Assembly (NCBI RefSeq): GCF_900104305.1
Contig: NZ_FNJC01000007.1
Location: 1 to 45,869, forward strand
From: Filomicrobium insigne
Lineage (GTDB): Bacteria > Pseudomonadota > Alphaproteobacteria > Rhizobiales > Hyphomicrobiaceae
Reading direction: 5' to 3'
Length of the DNA stretch: 45,869 nucleotides
Below, in pieces: positions 1 through 9,870 of this stretch (position 1 is the first letter of the stretch; every line of letters starts with the position of its first letter). Under the pieces are notes generated by a model, which was given only the letters and a program-made list of their open reading frames with translations, did not search any database and had not been told where the DNA came from. The position numbers and the translations under genes are program-made.

Positions 1-5
1 GAGCA

Positions 6-1196
6 ATGGCCAAGGCGAAATTCGAGCGGACGAAGCCGCACGTAAACATCGGCACGATCGGTCACGTTGACCACGGAAAGACGTCTCTGACGGCAGCGAT
101 CACGAAGGTATTGGCTGAGACGGGTGGGGCAACGTTTTCAGCTTACGACCAGATTGACCGTGCACCGGAAGAGAAGGCTCGGGGCATCACGATTTCGACG
201 TCGCACGTTGAGTATGAGACGGCGAACCGTCACTACGCGCACGTTGATTGCCCAGGTCACGCGGACTACGTGAAGAACATGATCACGGGTGCGGCGCAGA
301 TGGACGGCGCGATTCTGGTCGTTTCGGCTGCTGACGGCCCGATGCCACAGACGCGCGAGCACATCCTTCTGGCCCGTCAGGTCGGCGTTCCTGCCCTTGT
401 CGTGTTCCTGAACAAGTGCGACATGGTCGACGATGAAGAGCTTCTTGAGCTCGTTGAGATGGAAGTGCGCGAGCTTCTGTCGTCTTACGAGTTCCCTGGC
501 GACGACATCCCGATCACGAAGGGCTCGGCTCTGGTTGCTCTGGAAGACGGTGATGCGAAGCTCGGCCACGACGCGATCCTGGCTCTGATGCAGACGGTTG
601 ATGAATACATCCCGACGCCGGACCGTCCGAAGGATCAGCCGTTCCTGATGCCGATCGAAGACGTATTCTCGATTTCTGGCCGCGGTACGGTTGTTACGGG
701 CCGTATTGAGCGTGGCATTGTTAAGGTCGGTGAGGAAGTCGAGATCGTCGGCATCCGTGATACGACGAAGACGACTGTCACGGGCGTTGAAATGTTCCGG
801 AAGCTTCTGGATCAGGGCGAGGCTGGCGACAACGTTGGCGCTCTTCTTCGTGGTATCGGTCGTGAGGACGTTGAGCGCGGGCAGGTTCTTTGCAAGCCGG
901 GCTCGATCAAGCCACACAAGAAGTTCAAGGCTGAGGCATACATCCTGACGAAGGAAGAAGGCGGCCGTCACACGCCGTTCTTCACGAACTATCGTCCTCA
1001 GTTTTACTTCCGTACGACGGACGTGACGGGTGTCGTCACGCTTCCAGAAGGCACGGAAATGGTTATGCCTGGCGACAACGTGTCGATGGACGTTGAGCTG
1101 ATCACTCCGATCGCGATGGAAGAGAAGCTTCGCTTCGCGATCCGTGAAGGCGGCCGTACGGTCGGCGCGGGTGTTGTTGCCGCGATCGTCGAATAA
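6..1196 (+). CDS. tuf: Elongation factor Tu
   Basis: This GTPase delivers aminoacyl-tRNA to the ribosomal A site in the cytoplasm. All G-domain signatures are visible: the P-loop GHVDHGKT at residues 19-26, the switch I threonine in GITI (T62), DCPGH at 81-85 and NKCD at 136-139. Two beta-barrel domains follow. The length of 396 residues is normal for the family. The ATG lies only five bases into the window, so its promoter and any fusA/rpsG neighbours upstream cannot be seen. A 180-base gap with a hairpin separates it from rpsJ, so it may be partly uncoupled from the S10 operon. Whether a second tuf copy exists elsewhere cannot be told from this window. Confidence 0.99.
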   Translation: MAKAKFERTKPHVNIGTIGHVDHGKTSLTAAITKVLAETGGATFSAYDQIDRAPEEKARGITISTSHVEYETANRHYAHVDCPGHADYVKNMITGAAQMDGAILVVSAADGPMPQTREHILLARQVGVPALVVFLNKCDMVDDEELLELVEMEVRELLSSYEFPGDDIPITKGSALVALEDGDAKLGHDAILALMQTVDEYIPTPDRPKDQPFLMPIEDVFSISGRGTVVTGRIERGIVKVGEEVEIVGIRDTTKTTVTGVEMFRKLLDQGEAGDNVGALLRGIGREDVERGQVLCKPGSIKPHKKFKAEAYILTKEEGGRHTPFFTNYRPQFYFRTTDVTGVVTLPEGTEMVMPGDNVSMDVELITPIAMEEKLRFAIREGGRTVGAGVVAAIVE

Positions 1197-1208
1197 TGAT
1201 CGCATCCG

Positions 1209-1263
1209 TTTTGGTGGCCCCTTAACAGGCCGCCAAAATGGGGCCAGTGGGCCGGGTGTTTTT
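1209..1263 (+). terminator. Hairpin region after tuf, possible terminator or attenuator
   Basis: An 11-bp stem (1209-1219 with 1228-1238, one G-U pair, 8-base loop) follows the tuf stop codon. A second 7-bp stem (1215-1221 with 1240-1246) uses part of the same left arm, so the two cannot form together. A run of five T lies at 1259-1263, about 20 bases past the first stem. It is therefore not a textbook intrinsic terminator. Partial termination or attenuation between tuf and rpsJ is an inference. Confidence 0.45.
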
Positions 1264-1376
1264 GGATTTAGTGAAGAGAGGGACATCGCGTCCGGAAGCC
1301 AGTCTCAATAGCCAAGACAGTGGATTTCTCGCTGTCGGCAAGGGCAAATCCGGCCATCGGTGGATAGGCAAGAAAC

Positions 1377-1685
1377 ATGAACGGCCAGAATATTCGCATC
1401 CGGCTCAAAGCGTTCGATCATCGAATATTGGATGCTTCGACGCGAGAGATCGTGAACACCGCGAAACGCACAGGCGCTGAGGTGCGCGGGCCCATCCCGT
1501 TACCCACGCGGATTGAGCGCTTCACAGTGAACCGGTCTCCGCACATCGATAAGAAGAGCCGGGAGCAGTTCGAGATGCGTACGCATAAGCGTCTGCTGGA
1601 TATCGTAGATCCGACGCCACAGACGGTGGACGCTCTCATGAAGCTCGACTTGGCCGCCGGCGTCGACGTCGAGATCAAGTTGTAA
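1377..1685 (+). CDS. rpsJ: 30S ribosomal protein S10
   Basis: S10 is a 30S head protein and is also NusE, the partner of NusB in antitermination. It opens the S10 operon here. The 102-residue product has the family hallmarks: the N-terminal [11 protein letters not shown] strand, [13 protein letters not shown] in the loop region and the basic [11 protein letters not shown] segment. The length matches other bacterial S10 proteins. The upstream Shine-Dalgarno sequence is weak (AGG about ten bases before the ATG). The 91-base spacer to rplC is longer than most in this cluster. Confidence 0.99.
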   Translation: MNGQNIRIRLKAFDHRILDASTREIVNTAKRTGAEVRGPIPLPTRIERFTVNRSPHIDKKSREQFEMRTHKRLLDIVDPTPQTVDALMKLDLAAGVDVEIKL

Positions 1686-1776
1686 GACGACTTTCGCGAA
1701 GTTCGAGGTGGTCCTCTGCAGGGGCAATACAAATCCTCTTGTAAGACCGTTAAGCAATTAGGGAAGGAATGCTGAC

Positions 1777-2490
1777 ATGCGTTCCGGAGTGATCGCACAG
1801 AAGGTGGGAATGACCCGCATCTTCACCGACAACGGGGAGCATATCCCTGTCACGGTGTTGCGGCTCGAAAACTGCCAAGTGCTCGCGCACCGTACTGACG
1901 ACAAGAATGGATACACGGCTCTTCAACTGGGAGCTGGTACGCGCAAACCATCGCGCGTGACGAAGGCCGAACGGGGCAATTTCGCTGTCGCTAAGGTTGA
2001 GCCTAAGCGCAAGATGGCTGAGTTTCGTGTGTCTCCTGACAACCTCATCGAAGTCGGCGCGGAAATCACCGCTGATCACTTCGTTCCAGGGCAGTTCGTC
2101 GACATTACGGGCACCTCAATCGGTAAGGGTTTCCAGGGCGCGATGAAGCGCTGGAACTTCGGCGGCCTCCGGGCTTCGCACGGTGTCTCGATCACGCATC
2201 GTAGCCATGGTTCGACCGGTCAACGCCAGGATCCTGGTAAGGTGTTCAAGGGCAAGAAGATGGCCGGGCACCTCGGGTCCGAGCGTGTGACAACGCAAAA
2301 CTTGGTTGTCGTGCGCACTGATATCGATCGCGGCCTTGTAATGGTTCGTGGCGCGGTTCCTGGTCACAAGGGTGGCTGGGTTTTGATCCGTGATGCCGTG
2401 AAGAAGCAGCTGCCAAAGGATGCGCCGAAGCCCGGCGCGTTCAAGGCGCGCGACAATGGTGAAGCCGCAGCTGGGAAGGAGCATCAGTGA
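1777..2490 (+). CDS. rplC: 50S ribosomal protein L3
   Basis: L3 is an early-assembly 50S protein that reaches toward the peptidyl transferase centre. It begins with the typical [15 protein letters not shown] motif. The central loop contains [20 protein letters not shown], which includes the glutamine that PrmB methylates in proteobacteria. At 237 residues it is slightly longer than the E. coli protein because of a charged Lys/Ala/Gly C-terminal tail. AGGGAAGGA precedes the ATG. The stop codon overlaps the rplD start, so the two are probably translationally coupled. Confidence 0.99.
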   Translation: MRSGVIAQKVGMTRIFTDNGEHIPVTVLRLENCQVLAHRTDDKNGYTALQLGAGTRKPSRVTKAERGNFAVAKVEPKRKMAEFRVSPDNLIEVGAEITADHFVPGQFVDITGTSIGKGFQGAMKRWNFGGLRASHGVSITHRSHGSTGQRQDPGKVFKGKKMAGHLGSERVTTQNLVVVRTDIDRGLVMVRGAVPGHKGGWVLIRDAVKKQLPKDAPKPGAFKARDNGEAAAGKEHQ

Positions 2491-3134
2491 TGAAAGCCGA
2501 TGTGACGACTCTCGACGCGGCCAGCGCCGGTACCGTCGAACTCGCAGAGCAGATCTACGGCCTCGAGCCGCGTCAGGATCTGTTGCAGCGCATGGTCCGC
2601 TATCAGTTGCTGAAGCGTATGGCTGGCACGCATCATGCTCAGGATCGTTCGGAAGTGAACGTTACGGGCAAGAAGGTGTATCGCCAGAAGGGTACCGGTG
2701 GTGCCCGTCACGGTGATAAGGCCGTCCCGCAGTGGCGCGGCGGTGGTAAGGCGTTCGGACCGAAGCCACGTAGTCATGCGATTGCGTTGCCGAAGAAGGT
2801 TCGCGCGCTGGCGCTGCGTCATGCGCTGTCTGCTAAAGCGAAGGCCGGCGAGATCATAGTTCTCGACAAGGCTCAAAGCGACGGCAAGACGGGCGTGCTC
2901 AAGGCGCAGTTGGCGAAGTTGGACTGGGCAAATGCGCTCATCATCGACGGCGCTGTGGTCGATGCCGCGTTTGCGCGTGCTGCACGTAACATTCCCAACA
3001 TCGACGTACTGCCGGTGCAGGGGATCAACGTTTACGACATCTTGCGGCGCAAGAAACTAGTCCTGACCAAGGCCGCCGTTGAAGCTCTGGAAGAGCGCTT
3101 CAATGGCAAGGCGTCCGGGGAGACGAGCCAATGA
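2490..3134 (+). CDS. rplD: 50S ribosomal protein L4
   Basis: L4 is a core 50S protein lining the exit tunnel. The extended loop is recognisable by [14 protein letters not shown] followed by [11 protein letters not shown]. In E. coli this protein autoregulates the S10 operon; whether that holds here cannot be read from the sequence. The ATG at 2490 overlaps the rplC stop (TGATG arrangement). An in-frame GTG sits just before it at 2487. The 3' end overlaps rplW by four bases, continuing the tightly coupled block. Confidence 0.98.
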   Translation: MKADVTTLDAASAGTVELAEQIYGLEPRQDLLQRMVRYQLLKRMAGTHHAQDRSEVNVTGKKVYRQKGTGGARHGDKAVPQWRGGGKAFGPKPRSHAIALPKKVRALALRHALSAKAKAGEIIVLDKAQSDGKTGVLKAQLAKLDWANALIIDGAVVDAAFARAARNIPNIDVLPVQGINVYDILRRKKLVLTKAAVEALEERFNGKASGETSQ

Positions 3135-3424
3135 TGAAGCTCAAGGCCTACGACATCATTCTGTCGCCGGTCATCACCGAGAAGGCGACGCTCCTTTCGG
3201 AAGCCAATCAGGTTGTCTTCAACGTCGCTAAGACCGCGAACAAGCCTGACATCAAAGCTGCCGTTGAAACGCTCTTCGGCGTAAAAGTGAAAGCTGTGAA
3301 CACGTTCGTGCGCAAGGGCAAAAAGAAAGTCTTTCGCGGCCGGACAGGAGTTCTCAGCGATACCAAGAAGGCCATCGTTACGCTTGAGGACGGCCAGTCC
3401 ATCGACGTGACGACCGGGCTTTAA
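3131..3424 (+). CDS. rplW: 50S ribosomal protein L23
   Basis: L23 sits at the polypeptide exit and docks trigger factor and SRP. The 97-residue protein has the characteristic [11 protein letters not shown] helix start, the [14 protein letters not shown] loop and a C-terminal beta strand. Two consecutive ATGs (3131 and 3134) make the exact first residue ambiguous by one. The start overlaps the rplD stop. The gene ends 14 bases before rplB, whose AAGGAGA ribosome-binding site overlaps the L23 stop codon. Confidence 0.98.
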   Translation: MMKLKAYDIILSPVITEKATLLSEANQVVFNVAKTANKPDIKAAVETLFGVKVKAVNTFVRKGKKKVFRGRTGVLSDTKKAIVTLEDGQSIDVTTGL

Positions 3425-3438
3425 GGAGATCGGGACCT

Positions 3439-4263
3439 ATGGCACTTAAGACATTCCGACCGACTTCGCCCGGTTTGCGTCAGCTCGTTATCGTAAGCCG
3501 CAGCAACCTTTGGAAGGGTGCTCCGGTCAAGATGCTGACCGAGGGCAAGAAGAAGACTGGCGGTCGTAACACGCACGGGCGTATTACGACCCGTCACATC
3601 GGCGGCGGTCACAAGCAGACCTACCGCAAGATTGACTTCAAGCGGCGCAAATTCAACGTGCCGGCCGTTGTCGAGCGGCTGGAGTACGATCCGAACCGCA
3701 CGGCGTTTATCGCGCTCATCAAGTATGAGGACGGTGAACTGAGCTACATCCTGGCGCCGCAGCGTCTGAATGCTGGCGACACGGTTGTTGCGGCTGAGAC
3801 GGCTGACGTTAAGCCGGGCAATGCGATGCCATTGTCGGGCATGCCGATTGGGACGATCGTGCACAACGTCGAACTGAAGCCTGGCCATGGCGGTCAGATC
3901 GCTCGTTCGGCTGGCGCTTTCGTTCAGTTGGTCGGTCGCGACTCCGGTTGGGCTATCTTAAAGCTCAACTCGGGCGAAACACGCCGCGTTCATGCTGACT
4001 GCATGGCGAGCGTTGGTGCGGTTTCGAACTCGGATCACGCTAACACTGTAGACGGTAAAGCGGGCCGCACGCGCTGGAAGGGCACGCGCCCAACGGTTCG
4101 CGGTATCACCATGAACCCGATCGATCACCCGAACGGCGGTCGTACGAACGGCGGCAAGCACTGGGCTACGCCTTGGGGCAAGCCTACGAAGGGTGCGAAG
4201 ACGCGTAAGAACAAGGCAACGGACAAATTCATTGTCCGCAGCCGTCACCTGAAGAAGAAGTAA
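3439..4263 (+). CDS. rplB: 50S ribosomal protein L2
   Basis: L2 is one of the most conserved 50S proteins and is needed for subunit association and peptidyl transferase activity. The 274-residue product shows the [10 protein letters not shown]-terminus, the [15 protein letters not shown] basic segment and the C-terminal [17 protein letters not shown] motif. That motif contains the histidine linked to peptidyl transfer. The length is standard. Spacers to rplW and rpsS are short (14 and 33 bases), and AAGGAG signals precede both rplB and rpsS. Confidence 0.99.
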   Translation: MALKTFRPTSPGLRQLVIVSRSNLWKGAPVKMLTEGKKKTGGRNTHGRITTRHIGGGHKQTYRKIDFKRRKFNVPAVVERLEYDPNRTAFIALIKYEDGELSYILAPQRLNAGDTVVAAETADVKPGNAMPLSGMPIGTIVHNVELKPGHGGQIARSAGAFVQLVGRDSGWAILKLNSGETRRVHADCMASVGAVSNSDHANTVDGKAGRTRWKGTRPTVRGITMNPIDHPNGGRTNGGKHWATPWGKPTKGAKTRKNKATDKFIVRSRHLKKK

Positions 4264-4296
4264 GCGCCGCAGCGGCGCACGAAGGAGATAGACGCG

Positions 4297-4572
4297 GTGG
4301 CACGCTCAGTCTGGAAAGGTCCGTTTATTGACGGATACCTTCTGAAGAAGGCCGATAAGGTGCGCTCCTCGGGGCGCAATGAGATCATCAAGATCTGGAC
4401 CCGTCGTTCGACGATCCTGCCGCAGTTCGTCGGCCTGACCTTCGGCGTCTACAACGGGCAGAAGCATATTCCCGTGAACGTGACCGAGGACATGATCGGT
4501 CACAAGTTCGGCGAGTTCGCGCCCACGCGTAACTTCCCGGGGCACGGCGGAGACAAGAAGGCGAGACGATAA
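4297..4572 (+). CDS. rpsS: 30S ribosomal protein S19
   Basis: S19 binds the 30S head with S13 and contacts the A-site region. The product starts [15 protein letters not shown] and ends with the family motif [24 protein letters not shown] (positions 69 onward), 91 residues in all. A GTG start is used, eleven bases downstream of AAGGAG. The stop TAA shares its last A with the ATG of rplV, a one-base overlap that suggests ribosome re-initiation. Confidence 0.99.
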   Translation: MARSVWKGPFIDGYLLKKADKVRSSGRNEIIKIWTRRSTILPQFVGLTFGVYNGQKHIPVNVTEDMIGHKFGEFAPTRNFPGHGGDKKARR

Positions 4573-5018
4573 TGGGTAAGCCTAGCCGAGAGCGCAGCCT
4601 GCCAGAGAATGAGGCGAAGGCGGTTGCGCGCAACTTAAGAGTTTCGCCGCAGAAGCTTAACCTCGTCGCGGGACTTATCCGTGGCAAGAAGGTCGACGCC
4701 GCGTTGGCTGACCTCGAGTTCTCTCGCAAGCGCATCGCTCAGGACGTACGCAAGTGCGTTATGAGCGCGGTTGCTAACGCTGAAAACAACCATCAGCTGA
4801 GCATCGATCAGCTCGTGGTGGCGGAAGCCTACGTTGGCAAGAACCTTGTCATGAAGCGCTTCCATGCCCGCGGTCGTGGTCGCGCATCGATGGTGCATAA
4901 GCCGTTTTCGCAGATCACCGTGGTGGTGCGCGAAGTGGCTGAAGACGAAGAAAAGAAGTCCAAGGGGCGTAAGCGGTCCAAGGCTGCGGACGCCGTACAG
5001 GCCAAGGAGGCCGAATAA
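4572..5018 (+). CDS. rplV: 50S ribosomal protein L22
   Basis: L22 lines the nascent-chain tunnel; its beta-hairpin is a site of macrolide-resistance mutations. The core shows [19 protein letters not shown] near the N-terminus and [21 protein letters not shown] at the hairpin. At 148 residues it is clearly longer than the roughly 110 of E. coli. The extra length is a C-terminal tail rich in Lys, Glu and Ala from about residue 120. The tail contains an in-frame AAGGAGG, which serves as the ribosome-binding site for rpsC one base later. Confidence 0.98.
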   Translation: MGKPSRERSLPENEAKAVARNLRVSPQKLNLVAGLIRGKKVDAALADLEFSRKRIAQDVRKCVMSAVANAENNHQLSIDQLVVAEAYVGKNLVMKRFHARGRGRASMVHKPFSQITVVVREVAEDEEKKSKGRKRSKAADAVQAKEAE

Positions 5019-5746
5019 TGGGTCAGAAGGTCAATCCGATCGGCCTGCGCGTCGGCATTAATCGCACCTGGGACAGCCGTTGGTTTGCCGGCGGCGCTGA
5101 GTATGGAAGGTTGCTGCACGAGGATATGGCTATCCGCGAGCACATCATGAAGCAGCAGCGCCAGGCTGGTATCTCTAAGGTCGTGATCGAACGCCCACAC
5201 AAGAAGTGCCGCGTTACAGTGCATACGGCGCGTCCGGGTGTGCTAATCGGCAAGAAGGGGTCTGACATCGACAAGCTGCGTGGTGAGCTTTCGCGCCTGA
5301 CCACCAGTGAGGTCCATCTCAACGTCCTCGAAGTGCGCAAGCCTGAGATCGATGCGACGTTGATTGCTGAGAACATTGCGCAGCAGCTAGAGCGCCGTGT
5401 GGCGTTCCGCCGTGCGATGAAGCGGGCGGTGCAGTCTGCGCTGCGGATGGGCGGTCTCGGTATCCGTATCAACGTCGCCGGCCGTCTGGGTGGCGCGGAA
5501 ATCGCACGTACCGAATGGTATCGCGAGGGGCGCGTGCCGCTGCACACGCTGCGCGCCGACATCGATTTCGGATACGGCGAAGCGCAGACCGCTTATGGCA
5601 TCATCGGTATCAAGGTTTGGGTGTTCAAGGGCGAAATCATTGAGCACGATCCGATGGCTGCTGAGCGTCGCGCGGTCGATATGCAGGAAGGTGGCGGTGG
5701 CGGCCGTCAGCGTCGTGAGCGCGGTGATCGCGGCGCAGACGCTTAA
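5018..5746 (+). CDS. rpsC: 30S ribosomal protein S3
   Basis: S3 forms part of the mRNA entry channel and has helicase-like and RNA-binding activity. The N-terminal [19 protein letters not shown] is diagnostic. The KH domain carries its GxxG loop in [11 protein letters not shown], and the C-terminal domain has [20 protein letters not shown]. The protein ends in a Gly- and Arg-rich tail after residue 225, common in alphaproteobacteria. It starts one base inside the rplV stop and is followed 25 bases later by rplP. Confidence 0.99.
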   Translation: MGQKVNPIGLRVGINRTWDSRWFAGGAEYGRLLHEDMAIREHIMKQQRQAGISKVVIERPHKKCRVTVHTARPGVLIGKKGSDIDKLRGELSRLTTSEVHLNVLEVRKPEIDATLIAENIAQQLERRVAFRRAMKRAVQSALRMGGLGIRINVAGRLGGAEIARTEWYREGRVPLHTLRADIDFGYGEAQTAYGIIGIKVWVFKGEIIEHDPMAAERRAVDMQEGGGGGRQRRERGDRGADA

Positions 5747-5771
5747 GAACGGGATATTTTGAGGACTGGTC

Positions 5772-6182
5772 ATGCTGCAACCTAAGCGCACGAAGTACCG
5801 CAAGCAGTTCAAGGGACGTATTCACGGCGTTGCCAAAGGTGGCACGACGTTGAACTTCGGCTCGCACGGCTTGAAGGCGATGGAGCCGGAGCGGATCACG
5901 GCACGCCAGATTGAGGCCGCACGACGGGCAATTACGCGTCACATGAAGCGTGCTGGCCGCGTTTGGATCCGTGTGTTTCCAGATCTGCCGGTGACGTCAA
6001 AACCCGCCGAAGTCCGAATGGGTTCGGGTAAGGGTTCTCTGGAATATTGGGCGGCTCGCGTGAAGCCGGGTCGGATCATGTTCGAGCTTGATGGTGTGCC
6101 GGACGATATCGCCCGAGAGGCACTCGAGCTTGGAGCCCAGAAGCTGCCGATTAAGACGCGTGTCGTGTCGCGGATTGGCTAA
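5772..6182 (+). CDS. rplP: 50S ribosomal protein L16
   Basis: L16 shapes the A-site tRNA pocket of the 50S subunit. The 136-residue sequence begins [15 protein letters not shown] and contains [20 protein letters not shown] and [18 protein letters not shown]. These are the usual L16 signatures, including the arginine region that is hydroxylated in some bacteria. GAGG lies ahead of the ATG. It is followed by rpmC after 38 bases, the conserved L16-L29-S17 order. Confidence 0.99.
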   Translation: MLQPKRTKYRKQFKGRIHGVAKGGTTLNFGSHGLKAMEPERITARQIEAARRAITRHMKRAGRVWIRVFPDLPVTSKPAEVRMGSGKGSLEYWAARVKPGRIMFELDGVPDDIAREALELGAQKLPIKTRVVSRIG

Positions 6183-6220
6183 GCCCGCCGGGACGAAAGA
6201 GATTACTTGAGGACGAAACG

Positions 6221-6430
6221 ATGAAAGCCGCCGAGTTCAGGGATATGTCGCTCGATCAGCTCGACGACCAATTGGTCAAGCTCAAGAAGGAGCAGTTCAA
6301 CCTGCGCTTTCAGAGGGCTTCGGGACAGCTCGAGAATACGTCGCGCTTTAAGGAAGTGCGTCGCGACATCGCGCGTGTCATGACGATCGCGACCGAGAAG
6401 CGTGCGGCCGGCGCTGGTAAAGACGCCTGA
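6221..6430 (+). CDS. rpmC: 50S ribosomal protein L29
   Basis: L29 is a small two-helix protein at the exit of the 50S tunnel, next to L23. The 69-residue product shows the [18 protein letters not shown] first helix, the [18 protein letters not shown] turn and the [10 protein letters not shown] second helix. The ATG is preceded by TTGAGGACG. The stop TGA overlaps the GAGGAG ribosome-binding site of rpsQ, eleven bases downstream. Confidence 0.98.
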   Translation: MKAAEFRDMSLDQLDDQLVKLKKEQFNLRFQRASGQLENTSRFKEVRRDIARVMTIATEKRAAGAGKDA

Positions 6431-6441
6431 GGAGATAAGAA

Positions 6442-6678
6442 ATGCCTAAGCGAATCCTGCACGGCGTCGTGGTGTCGGACAAGAACGACAAGACCGTGGT
6501 TGTTGAGGTCGAGCGCCGCTATACGCACCCGCTGTTCAAGAAGACGGTTCGCCGGACGAAGAAGTACCATGCGCATGACGAGGCCAATCAATTCAAGATT
6601 GGAGATCGCGTGCAGATCGTAGAGACAGCACCGATCTCGAAAAACAAGAGATGGTCGGTGCTCGTACAGCAAGGTTAG
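6442..6678 (+). CDS. rpsQ: 30S ribosomal protein S17
   Basis: S17 is a primary 16S rRNA-binding protein with an OB fold. The 78-residue sequence contains [20 protein letters not shown], the [12 protein letters not shown]-type loop (here [12 protein letters not shown]) and [17 protein letters not shown], all typical. A GAGGAGA signal lies six bases before the ATG. After this gene comes a 120-base spacer, unusual for this tight cluster, before rplN. Confidence 0.99.
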   Translation: MPKRILHGVVVSDKNDKTVVVEVERRYTHPLFKKTVRRTKKYHAHDEANQFKIGDRVQIVETAPISKNKRWSVLVQQG

Positions 6679-6798
6679 GCGAAGGGGCTCGCCATTTGAC
6701 GCGGGTCCCGGAAGCGATTGAAGGAAGTGCGCGCCGCGCCGCGCCATTGAAGATTTTCTAAGGCCGCGAGCGGGCGGGGTGGATAAGGAGCAAGTGCG

Positions 6799-7167
6799 AT
6801 GATCCAGATGGAGACGAATCTCGACGTCGCCGACAATTCGGGCGCGCGCCGGGTGCAGTGCATCAAGGTGCTTGGCGGCTCGAAGCGGAAATACGCAACG
6901 GTCGGCGATATCATCGTTGTGTCCGTAAAGGAGGCGATCCCCAAAGGTCGCGTCAAGAAGGGCCAGGTGATGAAGGCTGTTGTTGTGCGCACCGCTAAGG
7001 GTGTTCGTCGCGCCGACGGTTCCTTGATCCGTTTTGATCGCAACGCCGCAGTGTTGATCAATCAGCAGGGTGAGCCTGTTGGTACCCGTATTTTCGGACC
7101 GGTTACGCGTGAATTAAGAGCGAAAAATCACATGAAGATTGTGTCGCTCGCGCCGGAGGTGATTTGA
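6799..7167 (+). CDS. rplN: 50S ribosomal protein L14
   Basis: L14 lies at the intersubunit bridge and is the docking site of the silencing factor RsfS. Its 122 residues begin [19 protein letters not shown] and include the conserved [20 protein letters not shown] stretch. The length is exactly that of most bacterial L14 proteins. AAGGAG precedes the start. Its own end carries GGAGGTGAT, a nearly perfect anti-16S match, as the ribosome-binding site of rplX one base after the stop. Confidence 0.99.
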   Translation: MIQMETNLDVADNSGARRVQCIKVLGGSKRKYATVGDIIVVSVKEAIPKGRVKKGQVMKAVVVRTAKGVRRADGSLIRFDRNAAVLINQQGEPVGTRIFGPVTRELRAKNHMKIVSLAPEVI

Positions 7168-7168
7168 A

Positions 7169-7495
7169 ATGGCGTTGGCGAAGATCAAAAAGGGTGACCA
7201 CGTGATCGTGCTTGCTGGCCGCGATAAGGGCAAGCATGGCGAAGTGATCGAGGTTCGGCCGAATGAAGATCGTGCGCTTGTGCGCGGAGTGAACATGGTG
7301 CGCCGTCACCAGCGTCAGACGGCGCAGGAGGAGGGCGGCATCATCTCCAAGGAAGCGGCGATCCACCTGTCGAATCTCGCTTTGGAAGATCCGCGTGACG
7401 GGAAGCCGACGCGGGTTGGAACCAAGGTGCTTGAGGACGGCACGAAAGTGCGTATCGCTAAGCGCTCTGGCGAAGTAATTCCGGAGAAGAAGTAA
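7169..7495 (+). CDS. rplX: 50S ribosomal protein L24
   Basis: L24 initiates 50S assembly. The KOW motif is near the N-terminus ([20 protein letters not shown]), followed by [20 protein letters not shown] and a C-terminal [12 protein letters not shown] strand, 108 residues in all. It is separated from rplN by a single base and from rplE by three, so translation of L14-L24-L5 is almost certainly coupled. Confidence 0.99.
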   Translation: MALAKIKKGDHVIVLAGRDKGKHGEVIEVRPNEDRALVRGVNMVRRHQRQTAQEEGGIISKEAAIHLSNLALEDPRDGKPTRVGTKVLEDGTKVRIAKRSGEVIPEKK

Positions 7496-7498
7496 GTC

Positions 7499-8134
7499 AT
7501 GGCCGATAACGACAAAGCCAAGAAGGGCCGAAAGGCTGCAAAAGCCGCTCCGGCAGCCAATATGGCGCCGGCTAGCCCGCGCCCGGCTGATTACAAGCCG
7601 CGGCTGAAGAAGCATTATGAAGAAGTGGTGCGCGCGAAGCTGAAGGAGAAGTTTGGCTACGCGAACCCGATGATGATTCCGAAGCTCGAGAAGATTGTGT
7701 TGAACATGGGCATCGGCGAAGCCGTTGCTGATCGTAAGAAGGTGGAAAACGCCTCTTCCGATTTGGCGATGATCGCTGGTCAAAAGCCTGTGACCACGAT
7801 CGCTCGCAAGTCGATCGCGACGTTTAAGGTCCGCGAAGGTATGGCTCTCGGTACGAAAGTCACGCTCCGTGGCGATCGGATGTACGAGTTCCTCGATCGG
7901 TTTGTGACGATCGCAATGCCGCGGATCAAGGACTTCAGAGGTCTCAATCCGAAGAGCTTCGATGGCCGTGGCAACTATGCCTGCGGTCTCAAAGAGCACA
8001 TCGTGTTTCCGGAAATCGACTACGATAAGGTCGATCAGATCTGGGGCATGGACGTGATCGTATGTACTTCCGCGAAGAACGACGAGGAAGCTCGCGAGCT
8101 TCTGCGTGAATTCAATTTCCCTTTCCGTAGCTAG
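7499..8134 (+). CDS. rplE: 50S ribosomal protein L5 with N-terminal extension
   Basis: L5 binds 5S rRNA in the central protuberance. The core begins around residue 30 ([14 protein letters not shown]) and includes [33 protein letters not shown] and the C-terminal [21 protein letters not shown]. The protein has 211 residues against about 180-185 for most relatives. The surplus is a Lys/Ala/Pro-rich N-terminal leader. GGAGAAG sits upstream of the ATG at 7499, while the alternative ATG at 7562 has no visible ribosome-binding site, so the long form is preferred. Confidence 0.97.
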   Translation: MADNDKAKKGRKAAKAAPAANMAPASPRPADYKPRLKKHYEEVVRAKLKEKFGYANPMMIPKLEKIVLNMGIGEAVADRKKVENASSDLAMIAGQKPVTTIARKSIATFKVREGMALGTKVTLRGDRMYEFLDRFVTIAMPRIKDFRGLNPKSFDGRGNYACGLKEHIVFPEIDYDKVDQIWGMDVIVCTSAKNDEEARELLREFNFPFRS

Positions 8135-8175
8135 AGGACCTCGGGCGCACCCCGAAAGGCCTTTGGAGGATATGA

Positions 8176-8481
8176 ATGGCAAAGACCGGCAAGATCCAAC
8201 ACAACGAAAAGCGCCGCAAGCTGGCTGCGCAGTACGCAGAAAAGCGTAAGCGCTTGAAGGCTTCCGCGAAAGACATGACGCTTGGCGCTGAAGAGCGGTT
8301 TGCAGCACGTCTCAAACTGGCAGAACTGCCTCGGAATGCGTCGCCAACGCGTATTCGGAATCGTTGTGAGATTACCGGGCGTCCGCGGGCCTATTACCGC
8401 AAGCTCAAGATGTGCCGTAATCAGCTGCGTGAATTGGCGAGCCAGGGTCAGATCCCCGGCATGGTCAAGTCGAGCTGGTAA
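8176..8481 (+). CDS. rpsN: 30S ribosomal protein S14, zinc-independent form
   Basis: S14 is a 30S head protein near the mRNA channel. At 101 residues this is the long form. It contains [20 protein letters not shown] and [21 protein letters not shown]. It lacks the paired CxxC zinc knuckles of the short S14 paralogue, so zinc is not expected. GGAGGA precedes the ATG. The stop codon runs into AAGGAGG, the signal for rpsH. Confidence 0.99.
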   Translation: MAKTGKIQHNEKRRKLAAQYAEKRKRLKASAKDMTLGAEERFAARLKLAELPRNASPTRIRNRCEITGRPRAYYRKLKMCRNQLRELASQGQIPGMVKSSW

Positions 8482-8497
8482 GGAGGGCCGAAACAGG

Positions 8498-8896
8498 ATG
8501 TCTATGAACGATCCGCTAGGCGATATGCTGACCCGTATTCGTAACGCTCAGATGCGGCGGCGCCCGACTGTTTCTACGCCGGCTTCTAACCTGCGCGGCT
8601 GGGTGCTCGACGTATTGGCGTCGGAAGGATTTATCCGCGGTTATACGCGGGTGGAACAGAAGGGTGTAACGCCCGAATTTGAAATCGAATTGAAGTACTT
8701 CAATGGCCAGCCGGCGATTCGCACTATTAAGCGCGTTTCTAAGCCAGGCCGTCGTGTGTACTCACAAGTCAGGGATATCCCGACGGTGGCGAACGGGCTC
8801 GGTGTCTCGATCCTGTCCACTCCCAAGGGTGTGATGTCGGACGTGCGGGCTCGTGAAGAGAACGTCGGCGGCGAAATTCTCTGCAACGTATTCTAA
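8498..8896 (+). CDS. rpsH: 30S ribosomal protein S8
   Basis: S8 is a primary 16S rRNA-binding protein and, in E. coli, the repressor of the spc operon. The chosen start is the ATG at 8498 ([11 protein letters not shown]), ten bases after AAGGAGG, giving 132 residues. The same frame stays open upstream into rpsN, but those codons are only a shadow of S14. C-terminal motifs [25 protein letters not shown] and [13 protein letters not shown] are clear. Confidence 0.98.
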   Translation: MSMNDPLGDMLTRIRNAQMRRRPTVSTPASNLRGWVLDVLASEGFIRGYTRVEQKGVTPEFEIELKYFNGQPAIRTIKRVSKPGRRVYSQVRDIPTVANGLGVSILSTPKGVMSDVRAREENVGGEILCNVF

Positions 8897-8938
8897 TTGG
8901 AAAGACCCGGTGGTTGCCGGGGTGAAAAGGTCAAACCC

Positions 8939-9478
8939 ATGTCTCGCATCGGAAAGAAGCCTGTTCCTGTGCCGTCTGGCGTGACCGCAGCGCTCGACGG
9001 GCGGACGGTCAAGGTCAAAGGCTCTAAGGGCGAATTGGCGTTCACCGTTCCTGACGAGGTTACGGTCGAGAAGACTGATGCCGGCTTCGTCGTTACGCCG
9101 AAGGACAATAGCAAACGCGCTCGCTCTATGTGGGGCATGTCGCGTACGCGGATTGCCAGCCTCATGACGGGTGTTACGGAAGGCTACGAGAAAGTTCTGG
9201 AAATCCAGGGCGTCGGCTACCGTGCAGCCATGAAGGGCAAGGATCTGCAACTCAACGTCGGCTTCAGCCACGAAGTGGTGCACAAGATCCCAGCCGGCGT
9301 GCAGGTCGCGGTGGCAGGTGCCAAGCAGGAAATCGTGACGGTCAGCGGCATTGACAAGCAGCTCGTCGGGCAGGTGGCTGCCGAGATCCGTCGCTATCGT
9401 CCGCCGGAGCCTTATCAAGGTAAGGGTGTGCGTTATCGGGGCGAATACATCTTCCGCAAGGAAGGTAAGAAGAAATAA
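8939..9478 (+). CDS. rplF: 50S ribosomal protein L6
   Basis: L6 is a 50S stalk-base protein made of two similar domains. The start at 8939 gives [15 protein letters not shown], the standard L6 N-terminus, and 179 residues. The open frame extends 14 codons upstream without similarity to the family. The second domain ends with the family signature [17 protein letters not shown] followed by a Lys-rich tail. It is spaced 42 bases after rpsH and 11 before rplR. Confidence 0.98.
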   Translation: MSRIGKKPVPVPSGVTAALDGRTVKVKGSKGELAFTVPDEVTVEKTDAGFVVTPKDNSKRARSMWGMSRTRIASLMTGVTEGYEKVLEIQGVGYRAAMKGKDLQLNVGFSHEVVHKIPAGVQVAVAGAKQEIVTVSGIDKQLVGQVAAEIRRYRPPEPYQGKGVRYRGEYIFRKEGKKK

Positions 9479-9489
9479 GGACAGGAACG

Positions 9490-9852
9490 ATGGCGTCGCT
9501 GAGCAAGAAATTCGAAAAGCGTCGGACGCGTGTACGCCGCACCCTGAAGGCGCGTACCTCCGGTCGTCCGCGATTGTCGGTCTTTCGGTCGTCGAAGAAC
9601 ATCTACGCACAGATTATCGACGATGCGGCTGGGCGTACGCTTGCCGCGGCTTCGACGCTGGACGATGCGCTCCGAGGGAACATCAAGACCGGTGCAGACA
9701 AGGACGCAGCAGCGGCTGTCGGCAAGCTCGTCGCCGAGCGCGCCGTTGCTGCTGGTGTCAAAGAGGTTGTCTTCGACCGTGGTGGGTATCTGTTTCATGG
9801 GCGCGTCAAGGCGCTCGCGGACGCCGCGCGTGATGGCGGCCTGAGCTTCTAA
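9490..9852 (+). CDS. rplR: 50S ribosomal protein L18
   Basis: L18 binds 5S rRNA with L5 and L25. Its 120 residues show the basic N-terminus ([15 protein letters not shown]), [20 protein letters not shown] and the C-terminal [22 protein letters not shown] motif. The length is normal. AAGGACAGG lies before the ATG. The gene lies between rplF and rpsE with only 11- and 18-base spacers. Confidence 0.99.
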   Translation: MASLSKKFEKRRTRVRRTLKARTSGRPRLSVFRSSKNIYAQIIDDAAGRTLAAASTLDDALRGNIKTGADKDAAAAVGKLVAERAVAAGVKEVVFDRGGYLFHGRVKALADAARDGGLSF

Positions 9853-9870
9853 AACGAAAGGACCACGACT

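Noticed and set aside
138-1286. A 382-codon minus-strand frame opposite tuf
   Set aside because: Arg/His/Asp-rich composition typical of an antisense shadow of a highly expressed gene.
7103-8308. A 401-codon minus-strand frame opposite rplX and rplE
   Set aside because: It lies wholly opposite essential ribosomal genes in the high-GC third-position phase; no family resemblance and no promoter context.
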